From: Candidatus Tepidiaquacella proteinivora
Lineage (GTDB): Bacteria; Bacteroidota; Ignavibacteria; Tepidaquicellales; Tepidaquicellaceae
Length of the DNA: 64,000 bases
Direction: 5' to 3'
Assembly: GCA_013348845.1 (NCBI GenBank)
Contig: CP054675.1
Coordinates: 2,339,877 to 2,403,876 of the forward strand
The position numbers were made by a program, and so were the translations under genes. A model generated the notes under the pieces. The model had not been told where the DNA came from and did no database searches. It saw nothing but the letters and a program-made list of their open reading frames with translations. Shown piece after piece: positions 9,349 to 17,941 of this stretch (positions within the stretch are counted from its first letter, which is position 1; each line of letters starts with the position of its first letter).

Positions 9349-10326
9349 CTACTTTATTAATACAAGTTTTTTTACATCTGAAAGTAAGAATCCTTTTTGA
9401 TTTATAAATTTCAGGTGATAGAAGTATGTACCAGAAGTTAAATTACCTGCATTGAAGTTAATCGAATAAATTCCTGGACTTAAATTTCCTTCATATAAAT
9501 TATATAATTCTTTTCCAAGAATGTCATATAATTTTAAAGAAACCAAACCAGTTTCAGGTATGGAGAACCTGATATTTGTATTAGGGTTAAAAGGATTTGG
9601 ATAATTTTGATAGAGCTGAAAGTTTTCAGGTACAGATGAGTTCTTTATTATACCTGAGGATTGTCTTAATAATAATATATATTGTAAATTACCTGCACTA
9701 TCATTAGGCAAACCTGGTGTTCCTCCATAATTTGTATCAACAGCAAGATTATTATTATCAGCAAAATCTGATAGTGTCATAATAGTTGGTTTGGTAAAAT
9801 GTAATGATGCACCACCAACAAGAGCACCTCCCGAAAGCGCACCACTGTAATGGGCTTTCGGCATTGGTAGCGAATTTTGATTTGCCGTTCCGTGAGATAG
9901 TCCATGAATATGAGTCGTATCAATGGTTCTAATTTGAACTGCATCAGATGCATTTGCAATGTTAAAGATAGTTCCTCTGATATATGTTGTATCCTGTGAA
10001 TTAAATTTTATGCAGATTGAAAAATCGGATTTATTGGTATCCTGGATAAACAGTGTGGTATCAAGAGTTATTAATATAAGCAATCCACTTGGCAAATTAT
10101 TCCAGTAAGAATTGTAAGTGAAAAACAGAGGGTTTTGTGGTGAACCTCCGGCAGAAAAATCCCTGATTTGCATCCCTCTTAAATCAAGATTGTTTTGAAT
10201 GACAAGTAATTCAACAAATTCTCTCTTCTGTACAAATCCATTAAAATATTCATTAACAACAATAGATTGCGCTGATAATGTTGAAGTTATTATCAGTAAT
10301 ATTGAGATTAAAATATATTTTTTCAT
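9349..10326 (-). CDS. Secreted protein with type IX secretion C-terminal sorting domain, lamin-tail-like N-terminal part
   Basis: A 325-residue exported protein. It has a signal peptide (MKKYILISILLIITSTLSAQ). The mature start (IVVNEYFNGFVQKREFVELLV) resembles lamin-tail domains, which open with a 'VNEY...REFVEL' strand pair. The last 80-90 residues are a type A sorting domain: QNYPNPFNPNTNIRFSIPE, then LKLYDILGKELYNL, then GIYSINFNAGNLTSGTYFYHLK. This domain directs substrates through the type IX system and is removed at the cell surface. Function of the passenger is not known. An AAAGG sequence precedes the ATG. It sits 26 bases downstream of the two-repeat His protein gene. Confidence 0.82.
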   Translation of the reverse strand: MKKYILISILLIITSTLSAQSIVVNEYFNGFVQKREFVELLVIQNNLDLRGMQIRDFSAGGSPQNPLFFTYNSYWNNLPSGLLILITLDTTLFIQDTNKSDFSICIKFNSQDTTYIRGTIFNIANASDAVQIRTIDTTHIHGLSHGTANQNSLPMPKAHYSGALSGGALVGGASLHFTKPTIMTLSDFADNNNLAVDTNYGGTPGLPNDSAGNLQYILLLRQSSGIIKNSSVPENFQLYQNYPNPFNPNTNIRFSIPETGLVSLKLYDILGKELYNLYEGNLSPGIYSINFNAGNLTSGTYFYHLKFINQKGFLLSDVKKLVLIK

Positions 10327-10352
10327 TTTTTAACCTTTTATTGATTTATTAA

Positions 10353-11084
10353 TTAATCAAATAAATTTTCAAGTTTCTGATATTTTGTATGCATTACTTC
10401 TACGGCAGATTTAATTTTTTCCGTGTTGTTCGTTTTAAGAACATCCTTAACTGCTTTTGTTGCCTCAATTAATTCATTAACAACAGAAAAGAATTCTTCC
10501 TTTTTTGCTTCTATTCTTTTGGATAGTTTTCCATTTGGAATAGCTTCCGCCCTGATAATTAATTCGTCAATTAGTGGTTCTAACTCAGAAAATTTATCAT
10601 AAGGAATAATTTTATGATAAATAACATATAACACCTTATGATATTCATCCACTTCTTTCATAATGGGTTTAATTATTCTTACCATCATTTCAAAATCAGC
10701 ATGTAGTTTTTCTGCTGCATCCAGTAATGCATTATTGTCACTTACTTCTGCCGCTCTGTAATATTCTTCTGCGGAATTATTTAGTTTTTTAAGTCCTTCT
10801 TCCCATTTTTCCTTTTTATCTTGAACTATCCCTGGAAGTTTTTCATTGTTAATTTTATCAATGTGAGTTTTAATGTCAGGGACTAGGCTTTTTAATTTAT
10901 CTATATCCTGGGAAGGATAAGCTTCATGCCAAATTTGATATATTACTTCGTGAAAATCAAAAAGTTCAGGAACGCTCCATTGAATTTCAGTTGAATCAAT
11001 ATCTACCTGAGCTTTAGAATTAATTGAAAAACCAATAATTAAGATTAATAAATAGAAGAAAAAAATTTTTTGTTTCATTTTCAT
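10353..11084 (-). CDS. Periplasmic helical protein with two internal repeats and conserved histidines (unknown function)
   Basis: A 243-residue protein with an N-terminal signal peptide ending near AQ (residue 26), otherwise almost entirely predicted helix and strongly charged. It is built from two repeats of about 100 residues. Repeat one opens with FHEVIYQIWHEAYP and repeat two with YHKVLYVIYHKIIP, each giving His-x7-His on one helix; each repeat ends with a further His (EKLHADFEMM and EVMHTKYQKL). The pattern suggests two four-helix-like units binding metal or haem, but there is no CxxCH motif and no family was recognised. It is divergent from the NapH-like gene and upstream of the sorting-domain gene. 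Confidence 0.7.
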   Translation of the reverse strand: MKMKQKIFFFYLLILIIGFSINSKAQVDIDSTEIQWSVPELFDFHEVIYQIWHEAYPSQDIDKLKSLVPDIKTHIDKINNEKLPGIVQDKKEKWEEGLKKLNNSAEEYYRAAEVSDNNALLDAAEKLHADFEMMVRIIKPIMKEVDEYHKVLYVIYHKIIPYDKFSELEPLIDELIIRAEAIPNGKLSKRIEAKKEEFFSVVNELIEATKAVKDVLKTNNTEKIKSAVEVMHTKYQKLENLFD

Positions 11085-11115
11085 TTTTTTATTTATTTTC
11101 TTAAAAAAATTTATA

Positions 11116-11123
11116 CAAAACTA
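11116..11123 (-). promoter_or_regulatory. Possible Bacteroidota-type -7 element
   Basis: On the minus strand this reads TAGTTTTG, an exact match to the TAnnTTTG -7 consensus, 32 bases before the ATG of the two-repeat His protein gene. No well-spaced -33 element is evident, so the call is tentative. Confidence 0.3.
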
Positions 11124-11256
11124 TAAAAATAAATGTTCAAAAAAAATCCAATGAGTAGCTGAATTTGACGAATTTTAATTATTAATGAATATTTTTTTTA
11201 ATTTTTTTAATTTATATTTTTGGCATAGTATTTGCAATTAAATAAATAAAAAAATT

Positions 11257-12162
11257 ATGAAACTATTTAAAAAGTTTTTTTACACATTCATTATATCGTT
11301 ATATCCTTTTTTGGTTATTGCTCAGGATGGAGTTGGAAAGAACCAGAGCAAGACATTTTTAGATTATCTGTTAGATTATCGTTATCTAACAATAATTATA
11401 ATTTTTATCATTGGTTTGTATATTATTTGGAATAAGAGAATGACGCTTAAGTTTCGTATTCCACTTTTATTATTTACATTTTTATTATATGGAGTTGTAG
11501 CATATTTTGTTTCTGCCATATATATTTCTCCAAGCCCTGTTTGTGCATCTACGAAAATATTTACAATTGGGCTTAAACCCCAATTTTTTGCAACTTTAAC
11601 AGTTATTGGCATTCTAAGTTTAGTTTCAACAAAAGGATTTTGTGGCTTGGTATGTCCGATAGGTGCTCTTCAAGAACTTTTTTACAGAATCCCGGGAATA
11701 AAGAAATTAAAACTAAAATTTGTAATTACGAATTCAGTAAGAATTCTTTTGTTTATATCATTTCTGGTGGTTTTCGTCTTTGCAGGTGTTTCTTTATATA
11801 ATTTTATTAATTTATTCGACTTAATACATTGGGATTTTAATTTACCTTTTCTTGAGCTTTTCTTCTTTTTATTATTTATTGTTATTATGCTTGTTATGAG
11901 TATTTTTTTGTTTAGACCTTTCTGTTATTTAATTTGTCCGTTTGGTTTATATAGCTGGATACTCGAACAATTTTCTTTCTTAAAAATCAGAATAAGTAAA
12001 AATAAATGTAATGAGTGTGGGGTTTGTGAACAAAAAGCACCTTGCCCGGCAATAGGTGATATTTTGAAAAATAAAGTTATAAAAGCGGATTGTCATCTTT
12101 GCGGGGATTGTTTAAATCTTTGTAATAGGGATGCTATATATTTTGGATTAAAGAAGAAATAA
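11257..12162 (+). CDS. NapH/MauN-type 4Fe-4S membrane protein
   Basis: A 301-residue inner-membrane iron-sulfur protein. It has five or so hydrophobic helices, two cytoplasmic CxxxCP loops typical of the NapH/NosR/CcoG group (CGLVCPIG near residue 130 and CYLICPFG near 227), and two C-terminal 4Fe-4S sites: CNECGVC with a following PC, and CHLCGDCLNLC. NapH-like proteins pass electrons between quinol and periplasmic acceptors. No nap, nos or cytochrome oxidase genes are nearby, so the partner is unknown; the facing two-repeat His protein is one candidate. An N-terminal signal-like stretch precedes the first helix. It converges on the His/Arg-rich lipoprotein gene. Confidence 0.8.
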   Translation: MKLFKKFFYTFIISLYPFLVIAQDGVGKNQSKTFLDYLLDYRYLTIIIIFIIGLYIIWNKRMTLKFRIPLLLFTFLLYGVVAYFVSAIYISPSPVCASTKIFTIGLKPQFFATLTVIGILSLVSTKGFCGLVCPIGALQELFYRIPGIKKLKLKFVITNSVRILLFISFLVVFVFAGVSLYNFINLFDLIHWDFNLPFLELFFFLLFIVIMLVMSIFLFRPFCYLICPFGLYSWILEQFSFLKIRISKNKCNECGVCEQKAPCPAIGDILKNKVIKADCHLCGDCLNLCNRDAIYFGLKKK

Positions 12163-12172
12163 AGATAAAATA

Positions 12173-12487
12173 TTAATTTTGCTGATTTCTGCCCCAACCC
12201 CATCTATGTCTGTGTCTGTGGCGCATACCTTTTCCAAAGGAACAATTGCTATCATTCATTAATTTTCTGTTTTTATTGTAATACCAATATTTATTTCCTC
12301 CCTTTTTTTGAGGTGGTACATAGTCAGGCTTAGAGTTATTTATTTGGGTATCTTTTACGATTTCTTTCTGGTCTTTAGGTGCAATAAATGATGTATCATT
12401 TTTATTTGTTTCTACTCTATTTTCTTCTTTGCAACTAAAGAAAATTATTAAAGTAATTAATGAAATATTTAGAACTATTTTCTTCAT
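12173..12487 (-). CDS. Small lipoprotein with His/Arg-rich tail
   Basis: A lipoprotein of about 104 residues, taking the ATG at 12487 as start because it places a normal signal sequence before the lipobox (LIIFFSCKE); an in-frame ATG at 12511 would add eight residues. The middle is polar and low in structure. The C terminus carries CSFGKGMRHRHRHRWGWG, an alternating His-Arg stretch plus a cysteine that could bind metal. It is the last gene behind the histidine kinase and NtrC-type regulator, with 34 bases between the regulator stop and this start, so it is probably in the same transcript. No family recognised. Confidence 0.65.
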   Translation of the reverse strand: MKKIVLNISLITLIIFFSCKEENRVETNKNDTSFIAPKDQKEIVKDTQINNSKPDYVPPQKKGGNKYWYYNKNRKLMNDSNCSFGKGMRHRHRHRWGWGRNQQN

Positions 12488-12521
12488 TAAATTATAAATT
12501 GCAATAATCATACCTTATTTT

Positions 12522-13892
12522 TTACTTTTTCAACCCCCATTTTTCAAGCCTATATCTTAAATTTCGTTCAGAAATGCCGAGTTTTCTTGCTGCTTTTGAT
12601 TGGTTACCACCAGCTTCCTTTAATGCATCAAATATTAATTTTTTTTCAAAGTTTTCTACCCTTTCTGTAAAACTCATATTTTCATCATCTATAAAATCAA
12701 CTTTTTCTTTTTGCATCTGTTTTACATTTGAAGGTAAATCTTCAGTTGTTATTAATTCACCCCTTGATAACACAAGGGAATGATGTATTATATTTTCAAG
12801 TTCTCTGACATTACCAGGGTAGTTATATTTTAAAAGTAAATCGATTGCTTCTTTTGAAAATTCCACTTTACTTCTGTTTGTTTCCTGAATATATTTTTTT
12901 AGGAAATAATCAATCAATGGTAATATATCTTCTTTTCTTTCTCTTAAAGGTGGTATGTGTATGGTAATAACATTCAAACGGTAATACAAATCTTCTCTGA
13001 ATTTCCCTTCATTTATAAGTTCTTCAATATTTTTATTTGTGGCTGAAATAATCCTGACATCTGTATGTATTGTTTGTGTTCCCCCAACTCTTTCAAATTG
13101 TCCTTCCTGCAGGACTCGTAATAATTTAACCTGTGTTTGTAATGGTAAATCGCCAACTTCATCTAAAAACAATGTTCCTTTATCTGCTAATTCAAACCTC
13201 CCTAATTTTTGTCTGTCAGCCCCTGTAAAAGCTCCCTTCTCATGACCAAACATTTCACTTTCAAGTAGATTTTCGTTTAAAGCTGCGCAATTTACAGCTA
13301 TAAATGGTTGGTCTTTTCTCTGACTTGTAAAATGAATAGCTTTTGCAAGTACTTCTTTACCACTGCCGCTCTCACCCCTTATCAGTATAGTAGCCTTACT
13401 CTGAGCAACTCTTCCAGCTAAATTTACAATTTCTTGCATTTTTTTGGAAAATGCAATCAGATTGGGAAGATTATATTTTTCATCTAATATGTTTCTTAAT
13501 TTTTCATTTTCAGAAATTAAAGTTTTCCTTTCAACAATTCTTTTTAATATAATTTCTAATTCATCAAGATTTATAGGCTTTGTTATAAAATCAAAGGCTC
13601 CTTCTTTCATTATTTCAACGGCGGTTTCTACGGTTCCGTAAGCTGTGAATAAAATAAAATAAATTTCAGGATTTATTTTCTTTATTGTTTTAAATAACTC
13701 GAGCCCGGTTTTATCTGGCATTTGATAATCACTTAAAACTATATCTATAATATTACTATTTATAATATTGATTGCTTTATCAGCAGATTCCGCCTCGTAA
13801 ACTAAATAACCAATATTTTTTAAGTGTCCGGATAGAGTAATTCTTTGTGGGGCTTCATCATCTACTACTAAAATTGAGATTTTATTTTTCAT
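12522..13892 (-). CDS. Sigma-54-dependent response regulator, NtrC family
   Basis: A 456-residue transcription activator in three parts: a receiver domain (about 1-120, phospho-acceptor D55 in VLSDYQMPD), a sigma-54 AAA+ domain (about 145-380) with Walker A GESGSGKE at 173, the sigma-54 contact loop GAFTGA at 220-225 and Walker B LFLDE at 241, and a Fis-type helix-turn-helix at the C terminus (SKAARKLGISERNLRYRL). All key motifs are intact, so it should activate RpoN promoters when phosphorylated. Its start codon overlaps the stop of the histidine kinase gene by four bases, so the two are translationally coupled partners. Confidence 0.94.
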   Translation of the reverse strand: MKNKISILVVDDEAPQRITLSGHLKNIGYLVYEAESADKAINIINSNIIDIVLSDYQMPDKTGLELFKTIKKINPEIYFILFTAYGTVETAVEIMKEGAFDFITKPINLDELEIILKRIVERKTLISENEKLRNILDEKYNLPNLIAFSKKMQEIVNLAGRVAQSKATILIRGESGSGKEVLAKAIHFTSQRKDQPFIAVNCAALNENLLESEMFGHEKGAFTGADRQKLGRFELADKGTLFLDEVGDLPLQTQVKLLRVLQEGQFERVGGTQTIHTDVRIISATNKNIEELINEGKFREDLYYRLNVITIHIPPLRERKEDILPLIDYFLKKYIQETNRSKVEFSKEAIDLLLKYNYPGNVRELENIIHHSLVLSRGELITTEDLPSNVKQMQKEKVDFIDDENMSFTERVENFEKKLIFDALKEAGGNQSKAARKLGISERNLRYRLEKWGLKK

Positions 13893-15913
13893 ATTAATTC
13901 AATTATGAATTTAGTTCCTTGATTTATTTTACTTTCTATATGTATTATTCCGTTATGCTGAGTAACAATCTGTTGCACTATGCTTAAGCCAAGTCCGGAA
14001 CCTGTTTTTTTGGTGGTAAAGTATGGATAAAATATTTTATTCTTTATTTCATCAGGAATACCTGTTCCGGTATCAATAAACTCGAAAATTTTTCTATTGT
14101 TTTTTGTATAAAAATTTATTGTGATTTTACCCTCTCCTTTTATTGAATCTATTGAATTAATTGCAAGGTTATTAAATACTTGTTTAAATAATTCAGGATC
14201 CACACTTATTGTTGTATCATTTTTTTGATTAATTTCTATTTTAATGTTTTTACCCTGCACTAAAACATCAATCAGGTTTTTTATTTCGCTGAGGAAATCA
14301 GATATTTTAATTTGCTGTATTACCGGTTCCTTAGGTCTGGAAAATTTTAAAAATTCAGTTATTATATTATTTACTCTTTCTGATTCTGATTTCAACACTT
14401 CGATTAATTTATTGTATTCTTCAGAATTGATTTTCATCAATTCACCCGCTTTTTCAAATCGCTGAGCAATCATATGAATTGAATTTAAAGGATTTCTTAC
14501 TTCGTGAGCAACTGCTGATGCTAATTCACCCATTGTAATAAGTTTCTCATTTCGGAGGGATTGCTCCTGTAATATTTTAAATTCTGTTATATCCCGACTT
14601 ACTATTGTAAAAGTATATAGGGATTTTTTTTCATCAAATATTCTGGTAGAATTTATTAATAATGTTTTCTTACCTTGCTCCGGTACTTCTATAATTATCT
14701 CCCTATCTGTGTATTCAACTTTATCGTAAATTATCTGATAAAATTCTTTTGAATATTGTTTTAAAACTTTTTCGTAATGCTTCCCGATTATTTCCTCTGC
14801 TTTAATATTAAATATCTTTTCACTGTATTTATTGAAAATAATAATTTTGTCATCATTTCCTATAGATATTACAGATAGCGTCATATTTTCAAGAATTGAG
14901 CTGGTGAAAGCCTGCATCTTTTTATATTCATAGGAAAGTAAATTGTAATTTTGATTCGAAACAATAATTGCAATTAAAATAACTGATAGAACAATTATAA
15001 TGATTGTTATAATAACGCTTCTTCTGATTAGTCTCGATTCAAGTGAATTGATTTCATCTAATTTTAATCCTATCCGAAAAATACCGATTGTTTCATTTTC
15101 TATTTGAAATTTTCTTACAACTTCAAAAATACGGTTACCTTCATAATATATTTCTCTTGTTCTTGTACTTGTATCCTGATATGCATTTTTAAGAAATTCA
15201 TCTTGACTAATATGCTTAAAATCTTTAATCTCTTTATCAGCGGCAATTATTCCTTCTTCATCTTGTAGAATTATATACTTTACTTCTTCTTTATTTCCAA
15301 TATCCTGAATCATTTTTCCAAATCCTGTTTTTTCCTGAAATTCTTTTAAAAGTTCTGCATCAAGATTTACAACTATAGCTCCTCCTTTATTCTTCGGTCT
15401 TTTAATTGCTACAGCATACCTTTCTCCTTCTTCGAACCGTGATTCTTTAATTCCAATTATTATTTCCTCTTCTTTTCCTTCTAAAATTGGTCTGATAAAA
15501 TCTTTTGGTGAATATTTCGGCTTTAGTCCAGAATGAACAGTATCTTTAACATTTGATAGTATCTTTTCGCCCTTTTTATTGAATATATTTATTCTATATA
15601 CATCGTTTTCTTCAGCAATATCTTTTAATAATTTATTATTTAGAGAAGATATACTATCCAATCTTGCTACATTTTTTGCTACACCTAACAGATGTTGCGA
15701 AATTAATGCTTCAAATTCTCTATCAGAGATTATTGTATTTGCACTTCCTGTTGTTATGGTTTGAATTAAACTTGTTGCATTGTCATTTATTAAGTGATAT
15801 ATTTCCTCTCTATTTTGAATATATTCCAGATAAGATGATATTATCATCAAAACTGTGAGTGTTAAACCAATAATAATTAGATATTTCGTTTTTATCGAAA
15901 AAAACTTTTCCAA
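13889..15913 (-). CDS. Membrane sensor histidine kinase (PAS, HisKA, HATPase)
   Basis: A 674-residue sensor kinase. It has an N-terminal helix (11-27), a large extracytoplasmic sensor of about 270 residues, a second membrane helix (299-319), a PAS domain (about 335-445), the dimerisation/phosphotransfer domain with H470 in HEVRNPLNSI, and a C-terminal ATPase domain ending in GTGIPDEIKNKIF and the G-rich lid GSGLGLSIV. The start is TTG. It overlaps the NtrC-type regulator gene by four bases and presumably phosphorylates it. The stimulus is unknown; the adjoining His/Arg-rich lipoprotein makes a metal or envelope stress signal a reasonable hypothesis. Confidence 0.93.
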   Translation of the reverse strand: MEKFFSIKTKYLIIIGLTLTVLMIISSYLEYIQNREEIYHLINDNATSLIQTITTGSANTIISDREFEALISQHLLGVAKNVARLDSISSLNNKLLKDIAEENDVYRINIFNKKGEKILSNVKDTVHSGLKPKYSPKDFIRPILEGKEEEIIIGIKESRFEEGERYAVAIKRPKNKGGAIVVNLDAELLKEFQEKTGFGKMIQDIGNKEEVKYIILQDEEGIIAADKEIKDFKHISQDEFLKNAYQDTSTRTREIYYEGNRIFEVVRKFQIENETIGIFRIGLKLDEINSLESRLIRRSVIITIIIIVLSVILIAIIVSNQNYNLLSYEYKKMQAFTSSILENMTLSVISIGNDDKIIIFNKYSEKIFNIKAEEIIGKHYEKVLKQYSKEFYQIIYDKVEYTDREIIIEVPEQGKKTLLINSTRIFDEKKSLYTFTIVSRDITEFKILQEQSLRNEKLITMGELASAVAHEVRNPLNSIHMIAQRFEKAGELMKINSEEYNKLIEVLKSESERVNNIITEFLKFSRPKEPVIQQIKISDFLSEIKNLIDVLVQGKNIKIEINQKNDTTISVDPELFKQVFNNLAINSIDSIKGEGKITINFYTKNNRKIFEFIDTGTGIPDEIKNKIFYPYFTTKKTGSGLGLSIVQQIVTQHNGIIHIESKINQGTKFIIELI

Positions 15914-16223
15914 AGTAATTACATATATTATTAAAATTAGTAAATTGTGAGCAAAATAAAAACTTAATTTACTGAATTCGTTATTTTTAAGTTAATTAGT
16001 GGCTTCTAATATATTTAACCTTGTATGAGATCTATTCTTTAATAATATCATTAATTTTTAAACAATCTTACTTTATTATTATTTATAAGATATAACTAAC
16101 TTATTAATAAAACTCGTATTTTAAAATTGAAAACTAATTCTGGGTTGAATAATTTGAAGTATAAGTTATTTGATTTGTTCTATTTTTTTAAGAAGTTTTT
16201 TATTTAAATCAAATGTTAAATGC
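15914..16223. other. Intergenic region upstream of the sensor kinase
   Basis: About 310 AT-rich bases between the kinase start and the tatA stop; no open frame or RNA gene is evident. The only structure seen is a 9-base inverted repeat (16168-16176 with 16206-16214, spaced by 29 bases) just beyond tatA, too weak to call a terminator. The kinase operon promoter must lie here or in tatA. Confidence 0.5.
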
Positions 16224-16424
16224 TTATTGCTTGTCTTTATTTTCACTGCTTGTCTCAGAATTTATTACCTGATTTATATCTTTTTGTATTTCTTCTTTTG
16301 CTTTTCTAAATTCTCTGAGCCCTTTTCCTAAACTCTGCATAAGTTCTGGTATCTTTTTCGGACCAAATAATATAAGAATTACAATTATTATTAAAATTAA
16401 TTCCTGTGTACCTAAACCAAACAT
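16224..16424 (-). CDS. tatA: Twin-arginine translocase subunit TatA/E
   Basis: A 66-residue protein with one N-terminal membrane helix ([14 protein letters not shown]), the FGPKKIPEL hinge and an amphipathic helix, followed by a short charged tail. This is the complete and typical TatA/TatE layout. TatA oligomers form the pore that exports folded proteins with twin-arginine signals. It stands alone; tatC is not in the window. The gene is divergent from mnmA. Confidence 0.93.
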   Translation of the reverse strand: MFGLGTQELILIIIVILILFGPKKIPELMQSLGKGLREFRKAKEEIQKDINQVINSETSSENKDKQ

Positions 16425-16507
16425 CTTAAAATATTATTAATACTAATTTATTATAATAATTATTAAATCATAATTCAATATATTTTAAAATAACATTTGT
16501 GTTTTTA

Positions 16508-16536
16508 CTTGTAATAAAAGTTTATAGATATCTTTG
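16508..16536 (+). promoter_or_regulatory. Possible Bacteroidota-type promoter of mnmA
   Basis: TATCTTTG at 16529-16536 matches the -7 consensus TAnnTTTG exactly, with a weak -33-like CTTG at 16508 and a 17-base spacer (shorter than usual). It would start transcription about 60 bases before the mnmA ATG. Confidence 0.4.
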
Positions 16537-16603
16537 GAATTATAATATATTATTTAATTGTTATTATTATTCAAAATAACTATACTATTTAGAATTTAAA
16601 TAT

Positions 16604-17677
16604 ATGAAAGATAAAGGAAAAACGGTCGTTGTTGCTATGAGTGGTGGAGTAGATTCTTCTATCGCTGCTTATATGATGAAAAAAAATAATTATAATGTAA
16701 TTGGAATTACACTGAAAACATGGGATTACAAAAACTTAGAAGTTGAAAAAATTAGTTGCTGTTCTACTGAGTCAATTAGCAGAGCACAAAAAGTTGCAGA
16801 ACAATTAGGAATAAAACATTATATTTTTGATTTTTCTGAAGCATTTAATAATACTGTAATTAATAATTTCATATCAGAATATTTAGCAGGCAGGACACCG
16901 AATCCTTGTGTTATATGTAATAAATACATTAAATGGGGATTGCTTCTTGATAAAGTAAAATCACTTGGAGCGGATTTCTTAGTAACAGGTCATTATGCAG
17001 GAATTAAAAAATTAGAAAATAACAGATTGACAGTATCTCTGTCTAAAGATAAATTAAAAGACCAATCCTATTTTCTTTGGGTGTTATCACAAGAAGCATT
17101 ATCAAAATCGATATTTCCATTAGGAGATTTTACGAAAGTTGAGATAAGAAAGATTGCAAAAGATTTAAATTTAAAATCTGCAAAAATTCCTGACTCTCAG
17201 GAAATATGTTTTATACCTGATAATGATTACCCGAAATTTTTAATTTCGAAAATTGGAGATAAAATCAGTGAAGGGGATATAGTTTATAAAGATAAATTAG
17301 TTGGAAGGCATAAAGGGTATCCGTTTTATACGATAGGTCAAAGAAGAGGATTAAATTTATCATTAGGTAAGCCTGTTTATGTAAGAAAAATAGATTCGAA
17401 AAATAATATAATCTATGTTGATGATGAGAAAAACTTATATACAAAAGAATTTCTTGTAAATAGTATTAATTTTCTATCTGTAAATACTTTAAATAGCACT
17501 TGTGAGGTATTAGTTAAGGTTAGATATAAGGATGTAGGTACCCCTGCATTAATAGAACAAATAGGTGAAGATGAAATTAAAGTAATATTGAAAACCCCTA
17601 AAAAATCAGTGACCCCCGGTCAATCAGCAGTATTCTACATAGATGATTATTTATTATGTGGTGGGTTTATTGTATGA
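16604..17677 (+). CDS. mnmA: tRNA-specific 2-thiouridylase MnmA
   Basis: A 357-residue enzyme that activates U34 of tRNA Lys/Glu/Gln with ATP and inserts sulfur to make 2-thiouridine. Visible motifs are the PP-loop AMSGGVDSSIAAYMM near residue 10, the catalytic-cysteine segment GRTPNPCVICNKYIKWG near 96-112, and the second cysteine in DSQEICFIPD near 200. The family's TIGQRRGLNL and VTPGQSAVFY segments follow. Length and start are normal. It appears to be transcribed alone. Confidence 0.96.
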   Translation: MKDKGKTVVVAMSGGVDSSIAAYMMKKNNYNVIGITLKTWDYKNLEVEKISCCSTESISRAQKVAEQLGIKHYIFDFSEAFNNTVINNFISEYLAGRTPNPCVICNKYIKWGLLLDKVKSLGADFLVTGHYAGIKKLENNRLTVSLSKDKLKDQSYFLWVLSQEALSKSIFPLGDFTKVEIRKIAKDLNLKSAKIPDSQEICFIPDNDYPKFLISKIGDKISEGDIVYKDKLVGRHKGYPFYTIGQRRGLNLSLGKPVYVRKIDSKNNIIYVDDEKNLYTKEFLVNSINFLSVNTLNSTCEVLVKVRYKDVGTPALIEQIGEDEIKVILKTPKKSVTPGQSAVFYIDDYLLCGGFIV

Positions 17678-17941
17678 TTAGCAAATAATAATTTGTATAT
17701 CTTAATTGTTTTTTTTCAATTATTTTTAATAAATAGTCGTTGTATTATATTTTGAATTTTATGTGGTATTTTAAGAAAAAGCATTTTAAAGACAAAAACA
17801 AGAAAAGAAATCCTTATATCTCCATTAAACTCAACTCTCTTATTCAACTTAACTACTCTAATCACTTGTGCCATCAATAAAATTCAGATCAGTAATCTAA
17901 TTTGTAATTAAATACTTTTTTCATCGCTAATTTATTTTAAT

